Below, piece after piece: positions 1 to 6,492 of a DNA stretch of 14,938 nt (position 1 is the stretch's first letter; the number at the start of each line of letters is the position of its first letter). Source of the DNA: an uncultured Gammaproteobacteria bacterium. GTDB lineage: Bacteria; Pseudomonadota; Gammaproteobacteria; CAJQNE01. The translations under genes and the position numbers were made by a program. The stretch covers positions 1 through 14,938 of the forward strand of contig CAJQNE010000277.1 in assembly GCA_905479545.1 (NCBI GenBank), in the 5' to 3' direction. Under the pieces are notes generated by a model that was not told the DNA's origin, did no database searches, and saw only the letters and a list, made by a program, of their open reading frames with translations.

Positions 1-174
1 GATGAGATCGTTTCGTTAGACTTACCTGAACTGACGCTACAACGGCGGCTGGGCGCTGTATTTCACAGTGACCGCACTCTTTCTAACGCAGGAGAAGCAA
101 TGCTGCACTTATTACGGAACGAGGTGCAGCAAAGCATTCAAACCAACATTATTCGCGGAAATCACCAGCGCTAA
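1..174 (+). CDS. LysR-type transcriptional regulator, C-terminal fragment
   Basis: The first reading frame is open from base 1 to a TAA at 172-174 and gives 57 residues; the start lies outside the window. The fragment contains the sequence RRLGAVFHSDRTLSNAGEA, followed by a helix (MLHLLRNEV) and a short polar tail. This is how the effector-binding domain of many LysR-type regulators ends: a last strand with an 'R.LS.A' element, then a terminal helix. The DNA-binding domain cannot be seen, so the family call rests on this short end alone. The gene is convergent with the flavin oxidoreductase at 251-1357. LysR genes often control a neighbouring oxidoreductase, but usually a divergent one, so no target can be assigned here. 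Confidence 0.65.
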   Translation, partial: DEIVSLDLPELTLQRRLGAVFHSDRTLSNAGEAMLHLLRNEVQQSIQTNIIRGNHQR

Positions 175-250
175 GTTATAAAAAATTTTTTACTCATCGC
201 TGTTATAAAATACAAAGACGCACCATGCCTGAAGTCTCGCGATGAACCCT

Positions 251-1357
251 TTAAACCAAGGCCGTTAACGCCTCTTTCGTAAACGGCATTAGCTCACCCA
301 TATCGCCAGCTTTAACCTTATTAGGCCACTCAGGATCAGTGAGCAATGCCCGCCCAACTGCAACCAAATCGAACTCATCATCTTCTAATCGCTCGAGCAA
401 GCCATCCAGCGACGAAACATTCGATGATTCGCCAGCGAAAGACCCCATGAAGTCGCCATCAAGGCCGACACTGCCAACAGTAATTGTCGGTTTACCAGTG
501 ATCTTTTTGGTCCAGCCAGCTAAATTCAGCTCAGAACCTTCAAACTCAGTTTCCCAGAAACGACGTGTGCTGCAATGAAATATATCGACACCAGCATCAA
601 GCAGCGGCTGTAAGAAGGTTTCAAGCTGCTGCGGTGTATCGACTAGCCGCTGGCTGTAATCCTGCTGCTTCCATTGCGAATACCGTAGTATCAGCGGAAA
701 GTCAGGTCCTACGCGGCGGCGTGACTCGGCAATAATTTCAGCCGCGAAGCGGGTCCGACCGGCAATATCACCGCCCCACTTATCGTTACGCTCATTGGTG
801 GCGGCCCAAAAAAACTGGTCTAGCAAATAGCCATGCGCGCCGTGAAATTCAACCGCATCGAAGCCCAAGTTTTTAGCCTGCTCTGCCGCATTGGCAAACG
901 CCTCAATCACATGATCGACATCGTCACCCGACATTCCTTCCTGAACCTTTTTGCCCGGCTTTAAATAGCCGGACGGCCCGGCACTGGCCGTTTCGGGGTT
1001 TGGCGTAGTTTTGGGGTTACGCATCATGCCCACGTGCCAAAGCTGCGGCGCGATCTTACCGCCAGCCGCGTGCACTTCCTTAACGACCTTCGCCCAGCCC
1101 TGTAGCGAGTCAGGCTCATGAAAATTCGGAATTCGCTGTGGGTTCATACTGGCAACATCATGCCCGACCGTAGTGCCTTCAGTAATAATCAAACCGCAAC
1201 CGCCTGCAGCGCGGCGACGATAATAGGCAGCAACATCATCGTCGGGCACACCACCCGGCGAAAATTCCCGGGTCATTGGCGCCATAACCACGCGGTTATC
1301 GAGGGTTAGTTTTTCGCTGACAAACGGTTTAAATAGCGCACTGGTACTTTTAGACAT
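251..1357 (-). CDS. Old Yellow Enzyme-family NAD(P)H:flavin oxidoreductase
   Basis: This 368-residue protein is a cytoplasmic FMN-dependent oxidoreductase with a TIM-barrel fold. The N-terminal strand has NRVVMAPMTR (residues 21-30), the usual OYE opening that contacts FMN. QLWHVG follows at 105-110. The signature HGAHGYLLDQFF (172-183) supplies the His172/His175 pair that binds the carbonyl of an enone substrate. The FMN-phosphate motif VGRALLTDPEW is at 334-344. Length is normal for the family and no insertion is seen. Family members reduce activated C=C bonds of enals, enones or nitro compounds with NAD(P)H; the natural substrate cannot be read from sequence. The ATG at 1355-1357 has a modest AGG about 10 bases upstream. 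The gene lies downstream of the acyl-CoA dehydrogenase on the same strand, but a strong terminator separates them, so it probably has its own promoter in the 110-bp gap. Confidence 0.93.
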   Translation of the reverse strand: MSKSTSALFKPFVSEKLTLDNRVVMAPMTREFSPGGVPDDDVAAYYRRRAAGGCGLIITEGTTVGHDVASMNPQRIPNFHEPDSLQGWAKVVKEVHAAGGKIAPQLWHVGMMRNPKTTPNPETASAGPSGYLKPGKKVQEGMSGDDVDHVIEAFANAAEQAKNLGFDAVEFHGAHGYLLDQFFWAATNERNDKWGGDIAGRTRFAAEIIAESRRRVGPDFPLILRYSQWKQQDYSQRLVDTPQQLETFLQPLLDAGVDIFHCSTRRFWETEFEGSELNLAGWTKKITGKPTITVGSVGLDGDFMGSFAGESSNVSSLDGLLERLEDDEFDLVAVGRALLTDPEWPNKVKAGDMGELMPFTKEALTALV

Positions 1358-1406
1358 TAAGGCGGCCTGTATTTATTAAGAGTCAGCTGCAGGTTACGCA
1401 GCTTGT

Positions 1407-1442
1407 GAAAATAAAAAAACGGGCCCGCAAAAGTGGGCCCGT
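1407..1442 (-). terminator. Rho-independent terminator after the acyl-CoA dehydrogenase gene
   Basis: The arms ACGGGCCCGC (1419-1428) and GTGGGCCCGT (1433-1442) form a 10-bp stem with one G-U pair and an AAAA loop. Left of the stem the plus strand is A-rich (1411-1419), which reads as a T-run (GTTTTTTTATTTT) on the minus strand. The orientation therefore fits termination of leftward transcription just past the dehydrogenase stop at 1468. It separates that gene from the downstream flavin oxidoreductase. Confidence 0.88.
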
Positions 1443-1467
1443 CTTAACTTAAGCAAATACTGAAAAC

Positions 1468-3291
1468 TTATTCGAATACGAAGTTTTCTTCAGAAATTTG
1501 CATCAAGGTTGACGGCTTCTTCAGCATGCTTTCGGCATGAGCGTTTTGGCGTGGCAAGATGCGCTCAAAATAGAACTCTGCCAGCTGCACTTTGGTGCGG
1601 TAAAACTCTGCCGTGTCATCACCGCCCTTATCCAGCTTTTTCAGCGCTACCGCAGCCTGGCGTGCCCACATATAGGCCATCACTACATAGCCTGAGAACA
1701 TCAGGAAGTCATTGTGAGCCGAAGCAACAATCTCACGATCCTTACGGGCAGCTAATAAAATACGACCTGTCATCCAGTTCCACTTAACCACCAATCGAGC
1801 TAGTTCAGTAACAAAAGGCCGCATCTCGCGCTTATAGGCTGAACCTGATACCGGATTGTGCTGACGACAGAAACCAAGAATCTCAGCACCATAATCACGA
1901 ACTGCTTTACCCCGGCCACCGAGCAGAACCTTGCGGCCCAACAAATCTAAGCCCTGGATACCCGTCGTGCCTTCGTACAACGTAGAAATGCGTGCGTCGC
2001 GGGCGATTTGCTCCATACCCCACTCTTTAATGTAGCCATGACCACCAAACACCTGCATACCGTGGTAGGCCGCTTCACAACCCATCTCAGTCAGGAAGCC
2101 TTTCAGAATAGGGGTCAGGAAACCAAGTTTGTCATCGTTCTCAGCCCAAGCTTTCTCATCACCTGTCACCATGTGATCGGCCAATAATGCAGCCTGGTAA
2201 GCCATCATCCGGCCACCTTCGGCAATTACCCGCTGGGTAAGCAACATACGACGAACGTCGCCATGATGGATAAGTCGATCTGCGACCTCATCAGGCTCTT
2301 TCTTACCTGAAACAGAACGCATAGAACGGCGATCAAGCGCGTAGGCAGTAGAGCCCTGGTAGGCCAGCTCGGCACTACCAATGCCCTGCAATGCAGTACC
2401 AATTCGGGCGGTGTTCATAAAGGTAAACATGCACTCCAGACCCTTGTTCTCAGGCCCGATCATATAAGCCTCAGCACCATCGAAGTTCAGCACCGCGGTA
2501 CTGGAAGCTTTGATACCCATTTTATGCTCAAGCGAGCCGCAGTTGACGTTATTAAAGTCACCACAGCTACCATCCGCATTTACTTTGTACTTCGGAATTA
2601 TAAACAACGAAATACCGCGCGTGCCTTTTGGCGCACCAGGCAGTCGAGCCAGAACGACATGCACGATATTCTCAGTCAGATCATGATCACCGGACGAGAT
2701 AAAGATCTTGGTACCATTCACTTTGTAGGTACCATTTTCCTGAGGCTCAGCGATTGTGCGGGCCTGACCAAGATCAGTGCCACAGTGCGGCTCGGTCAGA
2801 CACATTGTCCCCATCCATTCGCCACTTACCAGCTTGGAAAGGTAGGTAGCTTTCTGCTCGTCATTGCCATGCAACATGATGGTATTCATAGCACCTAGCG
2901 ACAAGCCAGGGTACATGGCCCATGCCCAGTTCGCGGTACCCATCATTTCGGCTTTGATGATACCCAATGACAGTGGCAGGCCCTGGCCGCCAAACTCTTC
3001 AGGGTGAGACAACCCGGGCCAGCCGCCTTCAACGAACTGGTTGTAGGCTTCTTTGAAGCCTTTGGGCGTGGTCACCTTACCGTCTTCGAGCTTGCAACCT
3101 TCTTCGTCACCACTTTGGTACAAAGGCGAAATTACTTCCTCAGAGAAACGGCCGCACTCCTCTACAATCGCGTCGACTACGTCACGGGTCGCTTCACCGC
3201 CGTTGGGCAGCTTGGAGTAATGAGTATCAAAATCCAACACTTCATGAATTAGGAAGCGTGTGTCGCGAAGCGGGGCTTTATATTGGTGCAT
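1468..3291 (-). CDS. Long-form acyl-CoA dehydrogenase, DmdC/phenylacyl-CoA dehydrogenase-like
   Basis: This 607-residue flavoenzyme should catalyse alpha,beta-dehydrogenation of an acyl-CoA, passing electrons from FAD to ETF. It has the three acyl-CoA dehydrogenase domains plus an extra C-terminal helical domain (roughly 470-595), typical of the ~600-residue subfamily that includes DmdC and the Pseudomonas phenylacyl-CoA dehydrogenases. The FAD/substrate signature CLTEPHCGTDLG is at 164-175, a second FAD motif QVFGGHGY at 413-420, and the catalytic base is Glu440 in the YEGTTG motif. All look intact. The ATG at 3289-3291 is preceded by AGG at good spacing. A probable promoter lies about 190 bp upstream and a strong terminator follows the stop. 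DmdC acts on 3-methylmercaptopropionyl-CoA, but the subfamily is broad and nothing nearby (no dmdB or dmdD) supports that substrate. It may serve fatty-acid or aromatic acyl-CoA breakdown. Confidence 0.92.
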   Translation of the reverse strand: MHQYKAPLRDTRFLIHEVLDFDTHYSKLPNGGEATRDVVDAIVEECGRFSEEVISPLYQSGDEEGCKLEDGKVTTPKGFKEAYNQFVEGGWPGLSHPEEFGGQGLPLSLGIIKAEMMGTANWAWAMYPGLSLGAMNTIMLHGNDEQKATYLSKLVSGEWMGTMCLTEPHCGTDLGQARTIAEPQENGTYKVNGTKIFISSGDHDLTENIVHVVLARLPGAPKGTRGISLFIIPKYKVNADGSCGDFNNVNCGSLEHKMGIKASSTAVLNFDGAEAYMIGPENKGLECMFTFMNTARIGTALQGIGSAELAYQGSTAYALDRRSMRSVSGKKEPDEVADRLIHHGDVRRMLLTQRVIAEGGRMMAYQAALLADHMVTGDEKAWAENDDKLGFLTPILKGFLTEMGCEAAYHGMQVFGGHGYIKEWGMEQIARDARISTLYEGTTGIQGLDLLGRKVLLGGRGKAVRDYGAEILGFCRQHNPVSGSAYKREMRPFVTELARLVVKWNWMTGRILLAARKDREIVASAHNDFLMFSGYVVMAYMWARQAAVALKKLDKGGDDTAEFYRTKVQLAEFYFERILPRQNAHAESMLKKPSTLMQISEENFVFE

Positions 3292-3586
3292 AACAAACCT
3301 ATTGAGTGGCGTAAAGCCATATAAAAACGACTTGGGCCGGACTGGCCTGAAAGATCGAGTCGGAAAACAGTATGCCCGAAAGCACTGATATTGAATGGTG
3401 CCAGACTTTAGCTGGCGTTCTAACTGCGCGAACCAGGAGAGCTGAAAGCCTCACGACCGGTGGACGCCGTAGTGTGGAGATTATAGCCACTATTCTGCCG
3501 CTTCAATTTACCGCAACGCAACAAATCGCTGTCGCCACAGCTAATTTAACAATCGCTCACATTAAAACAGCGTTATTTGCCCACTA
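3292..3586. other. Intergenic region between YtoQ and the acyl-CoA dehydrogenase gene
   Basis: These 295 bp hold no convincing gene. On the minus strand they carry the probable dehydrogenase promoter and a leader of about 180 nt. A 72-codon open frame on the plus strand (3372-3590) has no ribosome binding site and an unremarkable composition, and I do not call it. A TTTAA/TTAAA inverted pair at 3545-3566 lies upstream of the promoter and could be an activator site, but it is weak. Confidence 0.6.
3480..3485 (-). promoter_or_regulatory. Perfect -10 box (TATAAT), probable promoter of the acyl-CoA dehydrogenase gene
   Basis: On the minus strand the sequence GTGGCTATAATCTCC contains an exact TATAAT hexamer. 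The best -35 candidate is TTGAAG, only 15 bases upstream, which is a short spacer, so the promoter may need an activator. A start near 3473 would give a leader of about 180 nt before the ATG at 3291. This is the only clear -10 box in the gap. Confidence 0.45.
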
Positions 3587-4024
3587 TTAGCCTTGGGTTA
3601 CGTACTCCAGAATGTCGACCACCTGCGCTGCCGTTCGACAAGACGCTAAGGCTGCGCCATTGATTTCTTTCAGCGGATGAACAATTGCCTCGTCGTGCAA
3701 AGTAATTAGCGGTTTGCCCTTCGCAGCCGCGTATCCGGCATCAAATGCAGCATTCCACTGCTTATATTTATCGCCAAAACGAACCACTACTACATCGGCG
3801 GCGTCGATCAATGTTTGCGTGCGGACAGCGTTAATTTGCGCAGAGCACTTATCTTTCCAAAACGGATTCGGCTCATCGCCCAATACAACCTGACCAATAT
3901 CGTCACTGGCTGCGTGATCCGTAATCGGGCCAGTCAGTGTCACCGGCAGGTGTTTCACGCCTTGGCGTATTTGCTCACGCCAATCGCTATGAATTTCGCC
4001 AGAAAGATAAATTGCCCACTGCAT
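3587..4024 (-). CDS. ytoQ: YtoQ family protein
   Basis: This 145-residue soluble protein matches the YtoQ family along its length. It opens with WAIYLSGEIHSDWREQI, has TGPITDHAASDD and FWKDKCSAQINAVRT in the middle, and then the most characteristic block, DAADVVVVRFGDKYKQWNAA, followed by AGYAAAKGKPLITLHD. The fold is related to nucleoside 2-deoxyribosyltransferases: the N-terminal YLSGE strand resembles their nucleotide-binding edge, and the A-D-V-V-V strand is the usual core strand. The family's biochemical role is not established, so nucleoside or nucleotide-sugar processing is only a fold-based guess. The ATG at 4022-4024 has a GAGG about 9 bases upstream. The transpeptidase terminator lies upstream, so the gene is probably transcribed alone or weakly together with downstream genes. 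Confidence 0.9.
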   Translation of the reverse strand: MQWAIYLSGEIHSDWREQIRQGVKHLPVTLTGPITDHAASDDIGQVVLGDEPNPFWKDKCSAQINAVRTQTLIDAADVVVVRFGDKYKQWNAAFDAGYAAAKGKPLITLHDEAIVHPLKEINGAALASCRTAAQVVDILEYVTQG

Positions 4025-4097
4025 AGCCCGAACCTCATTACATCAAATCAGAATTGACGCCGGATGCTATAGCCACCAGCTTGCGCCATCAAGTATG

Positions 4098-4138
4098 GAA
4101 AAACGAAAAAGCCCCACTGGCATTCAGCCAACGGGGCT
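4098..4138 (-). terminator. Rho-independent terminator after the L,D-transpeptidase gene
   Basis: Arms AGCCCCACTGGC (4110-4121) and GCCAACGGGGCT (4127-4138) pair over an outer 6 bp and an inner 4 bp separated by a 2x2 mismatch, with loop ATTCA. On the minus strand the stem is followed by TTTTTCGTTTTTCC, a good U-tract. It lies 21 bp beyond the transpeptidase stop. A shorter T-run (TTATTTTTG) on the plus-strand side may give weak activity in the other direction, but no plus-strand gene precedes it. Confidence 0.85.
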
Positions 4139-4158
4139 CCGTTATTTTTGTTTAAAGC

Positions 4159-5445
4159 TTATTGCAGGAATGAAAACGAGCGCACTTCCTCATCGGAGCT
4201 GCCGCTAAAGCGAAGGTAACGGGACGAACGCCCCGCATCTGTTCCAGCTTCATTAAAAGCCACGCTTTCAACGACATCGCCATCCTCATTAACCTGACCG
4301 GTGTAACTCTGTTGATCGAAAGTAACATCACCCAGGCTACGCTCATAGCTGTAGTCGTTAACGCCGCTTAAACTATAATCACCATAGCTGTCATTGCTAT
4401 ACGACAAGCCGGTAGGCAACGTGGCGCCTAAGGCATAACTTTCAACAACCGGTATCGGCGTAGCTTCCGTTGCGTCACTAAAATAGCCATTGCTTGATAC
4501 GTTAATCACCTGAACTCGATGAACAGGTTGATATTCGTAAGTTGCAATACTGTCAACGATCTCAGGAGCGTCATCAATCACAGGGCTGCGGTTAAAGCCA
4601 ACGTTCGCCAACGATGCTGCCTGCACTGGCACAGCTACAGGTAGAGACAGGGCAACCGACACCGCTGGTGCGGTGGGGCGCATTAATTCCAGCTGCGGTG
4701 GATTGGTATCGCCTTGCACCACCTGAAGGGTGAATTTTTTTCGTGCCTTGGGCAATGTAGCTGCAGGGCAATTCAAAAATGCTGACTTTCGCATCCAGTC
4801 TTTCTGCGGGTAATACGCCACAACCAAAGAGCCACCCTTAATGGTGTTAATCACCTTTCGTGAAACTTCTTTCCGCAATGCCGGACAACCCCAACTGCGA
4901 CCGACGCGGCCCGATTTGCGGGCCCCGGCTTCATCGACATAACTGGCACCGTGAATAACAATGGCTCGTTCCCGGGCACGGTTATTATAGCGACCATCTA
5001 AACCGTCGAGTTTTAGCGAATAACCGTGCTTACCACTATAAGTCTCAGCCGTGCGGTACACACCCAAGCTACTTTTTCGGCTATTAAGCTTGTTAGAAAA
5101 CCGGGTAGCCGTAGCATTACCTGAGTTCACGCCGTGAGCAACCCACTCGTTGTACACAACCTCGTCGCGCTCTATGTCCAACACCCATAAGCGTTTGTTA
5201 TTCGAACGCTTTGAATAGTCGATTATTGTGAGTAGCGGCGAGCTGCTTTTGTTCATATGCGCGGCACAGCGAGCTGCTTTGAGCCCATGTTCCAGCGCCT
5301 TACGCGACAAGCCAGGCGCGGCCACTAATAAATTATTGAGGGTATCGCGATCAATATCAGCCATCGGATTTGCTGCCGATGCCGTGAACGCGGGTATAGA
5401 TAAACCAGCTACACAAAGCACAGAAAATACCATGCGTGTAGCCAT
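4159..5445 (-). CDS. Murein L,D-transpeptidase catalytic-domain (YkuD_2) protein with long C-terminal tail
   Basis: From the ATG at 5445 the protein has 428 residues. MATRM plus a hydrophobic stretch and the cleavage-like TASAAN (21-26) form a Sec signal peptide, so it acts in the periplasm or beyond. The frame continues upstream to a GTG at 5532, but that start would bury the signal, so I prefer 5445; its ribosome site (GAGAG, about 14 bases away) is weak. The YkuD_2 catalytic core covers about 60-215. His165 in VIHGASYVDE and the nucleophile Cys187 in GRSWGCPAL are intact, so cross-linking or anchoring activity on peptidoglycan stem peptides is expected. After about residue 245 there is a 180-residue tail, first Pro/Ala/Val-rich and then rich in Tyr, Ser, Asp and Gly (342-381), with no domain I recognise. 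Most relatives stop soon after the core. It appears monocistronic, with a terminator directly downstream. Confidence 0.87.
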   Translation of the reverse strand: MATRMVFSVLCVAGLSIPAFTASAANPMADIDRDTLNNLLVAAPGLSRKALEHGLKAARCAAHMNKSSSPLLTIIDYSKRSNNKRLWVLDIERDEVVYNEWVAHGVNSGNATATRFSNKLNSRKSSLGVYRTAETYSGKHGYSLKLDGLDGRYNNRARERAIVIHGASYVDEAGARKSGRVGRSWGCPALRKEVSRKVINTIKGGSLVVAYYPQKDWMRKSAFLNCPAATLPKARKKFTLQVVQGDTNPPQLELMRPTAPAVSVALSLPVAVPVQAASLANVGFNRSPVIDDAPEIVDSIATYEYQPVHRVQVINVSSNGYFSDATEATPIPVVESYALGATLPTGLSYSNDSYGDYSLSGVNDYSYERSLGDVTFDQQSYTGQVNEDGDVVESVAFNEAGTDAGRSSRYLRFSGSSDEEVRSFSFLQ

Positions 5446-5796
5446 TTTATAAATAGCTCTCAAATCAAAAACCTCTGTCAAAGCGTTGTTGTAGTTATCA
5501 GGTGACCAGACTTCGCACGCTGGCAATCTCACCGTTTTCTCGTTTGGAGTACGACATCTTAACCGAAAACCCCAGTACTGCCCTTGCTCTCAATGAATTT
5601 TAACCCGCTCAATTTGAACTACCCATTAGGCCGGAAGCAAACAAACTTCTGCTTTTGAATCTTTGGCCTTTCTTATTCTAAATTAGGTAGTTGCGCGCAC
5701 TTTTTAACGTATTTCTCCCCACATGTCGAACTTCCGCGTATACAGGCCGACCGGCAATGCGGTGCAATGGCTACAAAGCTCTCTGCCTACGTTAGT

Positions 5797-5818
5797 TTGC
5801 GTGATCAAAATCACAAGT
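5797..5818. promoter_or_regulatory. CRP/Vfr-like binding site
   Basis: The sequence CGTGATCAAAATCACA (5800-5815) is a symmetric GTGAT-N4-ATCAC and matches 13 of the 16 core positions of the enterobacterial CRP consensus (TGTGA-N6-TCACA). Reading rightward, a GATAAC hexamer at 5839-5844 would place the site centre near -43, close to a class II position. Reading leftward, a TATACG hexamer near 5737-5742 would put it further upstream of a possible transpeptidase promoter. The target gene is therefore uncertain. Confidence 0.45.
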
Positions 5819-5929
5819 CACGCCGTTGAGCGACAGGCGATAACAGCGGCTGAGTGCATTTGACTCCGCTTAACTCAACATAACATCAAGAAATGACTTA
5901 GCATTACAGCGTTGTTACTAAGAGCCGCC

Positions 5930-5957
5930 AATTTGCGCAAATTTTAGACAGCTAAAA
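5930..5957. repeat. Adjacent palindromes downstream of the DUF2288 gene
   Basis: AATTTGCGCAAATT (5930-5943) is a perfect 14-bp palindrome. It slightly overlaps a second inverted repeat, TTTTAG-ACAG-CTAAAA (5942-5957). The second could fold as a weak AT-rich hairpin in a leftward transcript about 40 bases past the DUF2288 stop, but it lacks a GC-rich stem and a clear U-run, so it is a poor terminator. The first looks more like a protein-binding site. Confidence 0.4.
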
Positions 5958-5997
5958 CCCGGTTATTTTTGATTCACCAACCTCACAAGTACAGAGA

Positions 5998-6339
5998 TTA
6001 TTGTGCAGTTGAAGTGGGCTCCTGTACCAGAACCCAGGGGCTAACAACGACCGCCCAAACCGAACTATCAGCAGAAAACCAAAATTTTGCCTGCTCATCA
6101 GTCACCGGATTAACCAGCTTTTCGGCTATCCAGCCTTCAAATAGCGCCCTGTCATCTGCTTGCATAGCCGCAGCAACTTCGATTAGATCAAGGCCCGTGT
6201 CAACGGCGATTACTTTACCTGCGGCAAATAAACGCTGCAGTTCAACCCAAGCGATAGTAGCCGTCTCGCCGTGTAACGTCTCACGAATATCCTCGACACT
6301 GCTCATGCTGCCTGAGTTAGCCTTAAAGTCTTGGCTCAT
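5998..6339 (-). CDS. DUF2288 family protein
   Basis: This 113-residue soluble protein matches the DUF2288 family throughout. It has the opening LHGETATIAWVELQRLFAAG (22-41), then KVIAVDTGLDLIEVAAAM, a DDRALFEGWI helix, VTDEQAKFW, and the closing WAVVVSPWVLVQEP. The family is small, widespread in gamma- and betaproteobacteria, and has no assigned function; I see no catalytic motif. The length is ordinary. The ATG at 6337-6339 has a good ribosome site (GGAG, spacing about 9). A second in-frame ATG at codon 12 lacks one. It is divergent from the ketopantoate-reductase-family gene across 153 bp, and no terminator of standard form follows it. Confidence 0.9.
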   Translation of the reverse strand: MSQDFKANSGSMSSVEDIRETLHGETATIAWVELQRLFAAGKVIAVDTGLDLIEVAAAMQADDRALFEGWIAEKLVNPVTDEQAKFWFSADSSVWAVVVSPWVLVQEPTSTAQ

Positions 6340-6492
6340 AGTTTGATGCTCCGTATTGCTGCGTGGGCATGACTTGCACGCCAGAAGTTATTGCCCGCCT
6401 GCAAACCCCGGCGGTGAAAATTAGGCTAGGCTCCACACTAGAATTTAACCGGGTTTCCCAGCCACTCCCTAAACCGCGAAGGCCTACAAATT

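Larger units (their letters stand above)
5446..5997. other. Long gene-free region with regulatory motifs
   Basis: About 550 bp separate the transpeptidase start from the DUF2288 stop. I find no credible protein gene on either strand. The stretch holds a CRP-like palindrome (5797-5818), a 14-bp perfect palindrome (5930-5943), an adjacent TTTTAG-ACAG-CTAAAA inverted repeat (5942-5957) and AT-rich segments. On the minus strand, TAGAAT in TAATTTAGAATAAG and TATACG near 5737-5742 are possible -10 boxes for the transpeptidase. It may simply be a long transpeptidase promoter and leader, or it may encode a small RNA. Sequence alone does not decide. Confidence 0.55.

Noticed and set aside
175..250. 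A12-base palindrome AAAAAATTTTTT and a repeated GTTATAAAA between the LysR fragment and the flavin oxidoreductase as a terminator or repeat element
   Set aside because: It has no GC-rich stem, and such short AT-rich repeats are expected by chance in an AT-rich gap.
1468..3291. Calling the acyl-CoA dehydrogenase DmdC of the DMSP demethylation pathway
   Set aside because: The subfamily is broad and no dmdA, dmdB or dmdD is present in the window, so the specific symbol is not supported.
3372..3590. 72-codon open frame on the plus strand in the gap before the acyl-CoA dehydrogenase
   Set aside because: It has no ribosome site, overlaps the likely leftward promoter, has no recognisable motif, and runs into the end of YtoQ on the other strand.
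3600..4024. YtoQ as a nucleoside deoxyribosyltransferase of a phage-defence or mobile locus
   Set aside because: The sequence is a standard YtoQ family member, and there are no defence, phage or mobility genes nearby.
5446..5532. 29-residue N-terminal extension of the L,D-transpeptidase from a GTG start
   Set aside because: It would place charged residues before a clear signal peptide that starts at the ATG at 5445. The frame is simply open upstream.
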